A stretch of 64,000 bases of DNA from Lepidostoma basale. Taxonomy: Eukaryota; Arthropoda; Insecta; Trichoptera; Lepidostomatidae. Location: NCBI GenBank assembly GCA_022606425.2, contig JAHDVF020001030.1, positions 545,001 through 609,000 on the forward strand. Direction: 5' to 3'. Every line of letters begins with the position of its first letter. The first letter of the stretch is position 1. The notes beneath the pieces were generated by a model, which was given only the letters and a program-made list of their open reading frames with translations, did no database searches and was not told where the DNA came from. A program made the position numbers and the translations under genes. This document shows positions 63,720 to 64,000 of this stretch, piece after piece.

Positions 63720-63960
63720 GAAGAATGTCGCTACAGCTGTTTAACTCACCTACAATGGCATCATCAGGTGTTACAAATAACTGTTGTTTGTGTCACCTGA
63801 TGATGCCAATATAGATTGCCAAAACAGCTGTCGAAACAATATCATTAAAAAAATTGTAGTACGTAAATTACAACGTTTCAAAATTAAAACATTTAAGAAT
63901 GTTGTAATATACGTATCGCAGTGTTCGGCCAAAGCGGATTTTATGATTGTTACAAAAAAA
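63720..63960. repeat. hh-D inverted pair
   Basis: The minus-strand core at about 63737-63772 (CUGAUGA, U, GCCAUUGUAGGUGAGU, UAAACAGCUGUAGC) faces the plus-strand core at 63797-63832 (CUGAUGA, U, GCCAAU...AUUGCC hairpin with one C-C mismatch, AAAAC, AGCU, GUC). The first boxes are intact in both. The G of GAAAC is lost in both. The hh-D tail (TATCGCAGTGTTCGGCCAAA) follows. Confidence 0.6.
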
Positions 63961-64000
63961 AAGAAATTAGTTTAATGTTAATTCCATTGTTTATGTTTTA

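Noticed and set aside
63485..63814. 109-codon plus-strand frame starting at the edge of the GC-rich island
   Set aside because: It runs into an hh-D repeat and has no domain. The hydrophobic start alone is not enough to call a gene.

Overview
The window looks like a piece of a large, AT-rich, repeat-laden arthropod genome, most likely an insect. The basis is the mix of element types: several RTE-type non-LTR retrotransposon lineages, a CR1/Jockey-type retrotransposon, a Penelope-like element, a tRNA-derived SINE, palindromic MITEs, and short GC-richer unique stretches between them. I cannot name the species or order. I see no host protein-coding gene, rRNA or bona fide tRNA. Every convincing protein match belongs to a mobile element, so this is probably intergenic or deep intronic DNA.

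The two long coding regions, both on the minus strand, are a near-complete RTE-type element at about 22.46-25.55 kb (endonuclease plus reverse transcriptase, broken by one frameshift near its 3' end) and a CR1-type element at 35.3-38.7 kb (end of ORF1 plus most of ORF2, missing the start of its endonuclease). Family names used here are my own. Rte-a is the family of the 22-25 kb element; more than 20 other Rte-a pieces, mostly 3' ends, are scattered over the window. Its 3' tail is a microsatellite of two kinds, (GTTA)n or (GTT)n. Three roughly 150-180 bp copies join the first part of Rte-a directly to its last part, so they look like a short internally deleted derivative. Rte-b to Rte-f are other RTE-type lineages present only as C-terminal or 3' scraps.

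The most distinctive content is a set of short repeats (families hh-A to hh-I) built on one plan: a CUGANGA-like box, one extra base, a short hairpin, GAAAC, two to four bases, then GUC or GUU. This is the layout of a type I hammerhead ribozyme with a very short stem III, known from Penelope-like retroelements. Many occur as head-to-head inverted pairs. One family (hh-B, 51.9-53.0 kb) flanks a Penelope-type GIY-YIG endonuclease domain, linking at least that family to Penelope-like elements. The best-preserved cores are at 476-510, 19439-19473, 19502-19535, 50236-50266, 56894-56924 and 57098-57128.

Layout: 0-6 kb Rte-a, Rte-f and hh-A/E pieces; 6-12 kb two SINEs, Rte-a pieces and a palindromic MITE (family M); 12-22 kb dense hammerhead-like repeats, MITE M and Rte-a/b ends; 22-26 kb the main Rte-a element; 27-34 kb truncated Rte-a copies and a CR1 end nested in MITE M; 35-39 kb the CR1 element inserted in MITE M; 40-46 kb a TIR MITE and three SINEs; 46-49 kb an Rte-b end and a minisatellite; 50-57 kb hh-A/B repeats and the Penelope-like copies; 57-64 kb Rte-a/c/e scraps, MITE M and hh-D pairs. 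Nested insertions with visible target-site duplications give a partial relative chronology. GC-richer single-copy islands (for example 63.08-63.49 kb) are the best candidates for host regulatory or conserved noncoding DNA.
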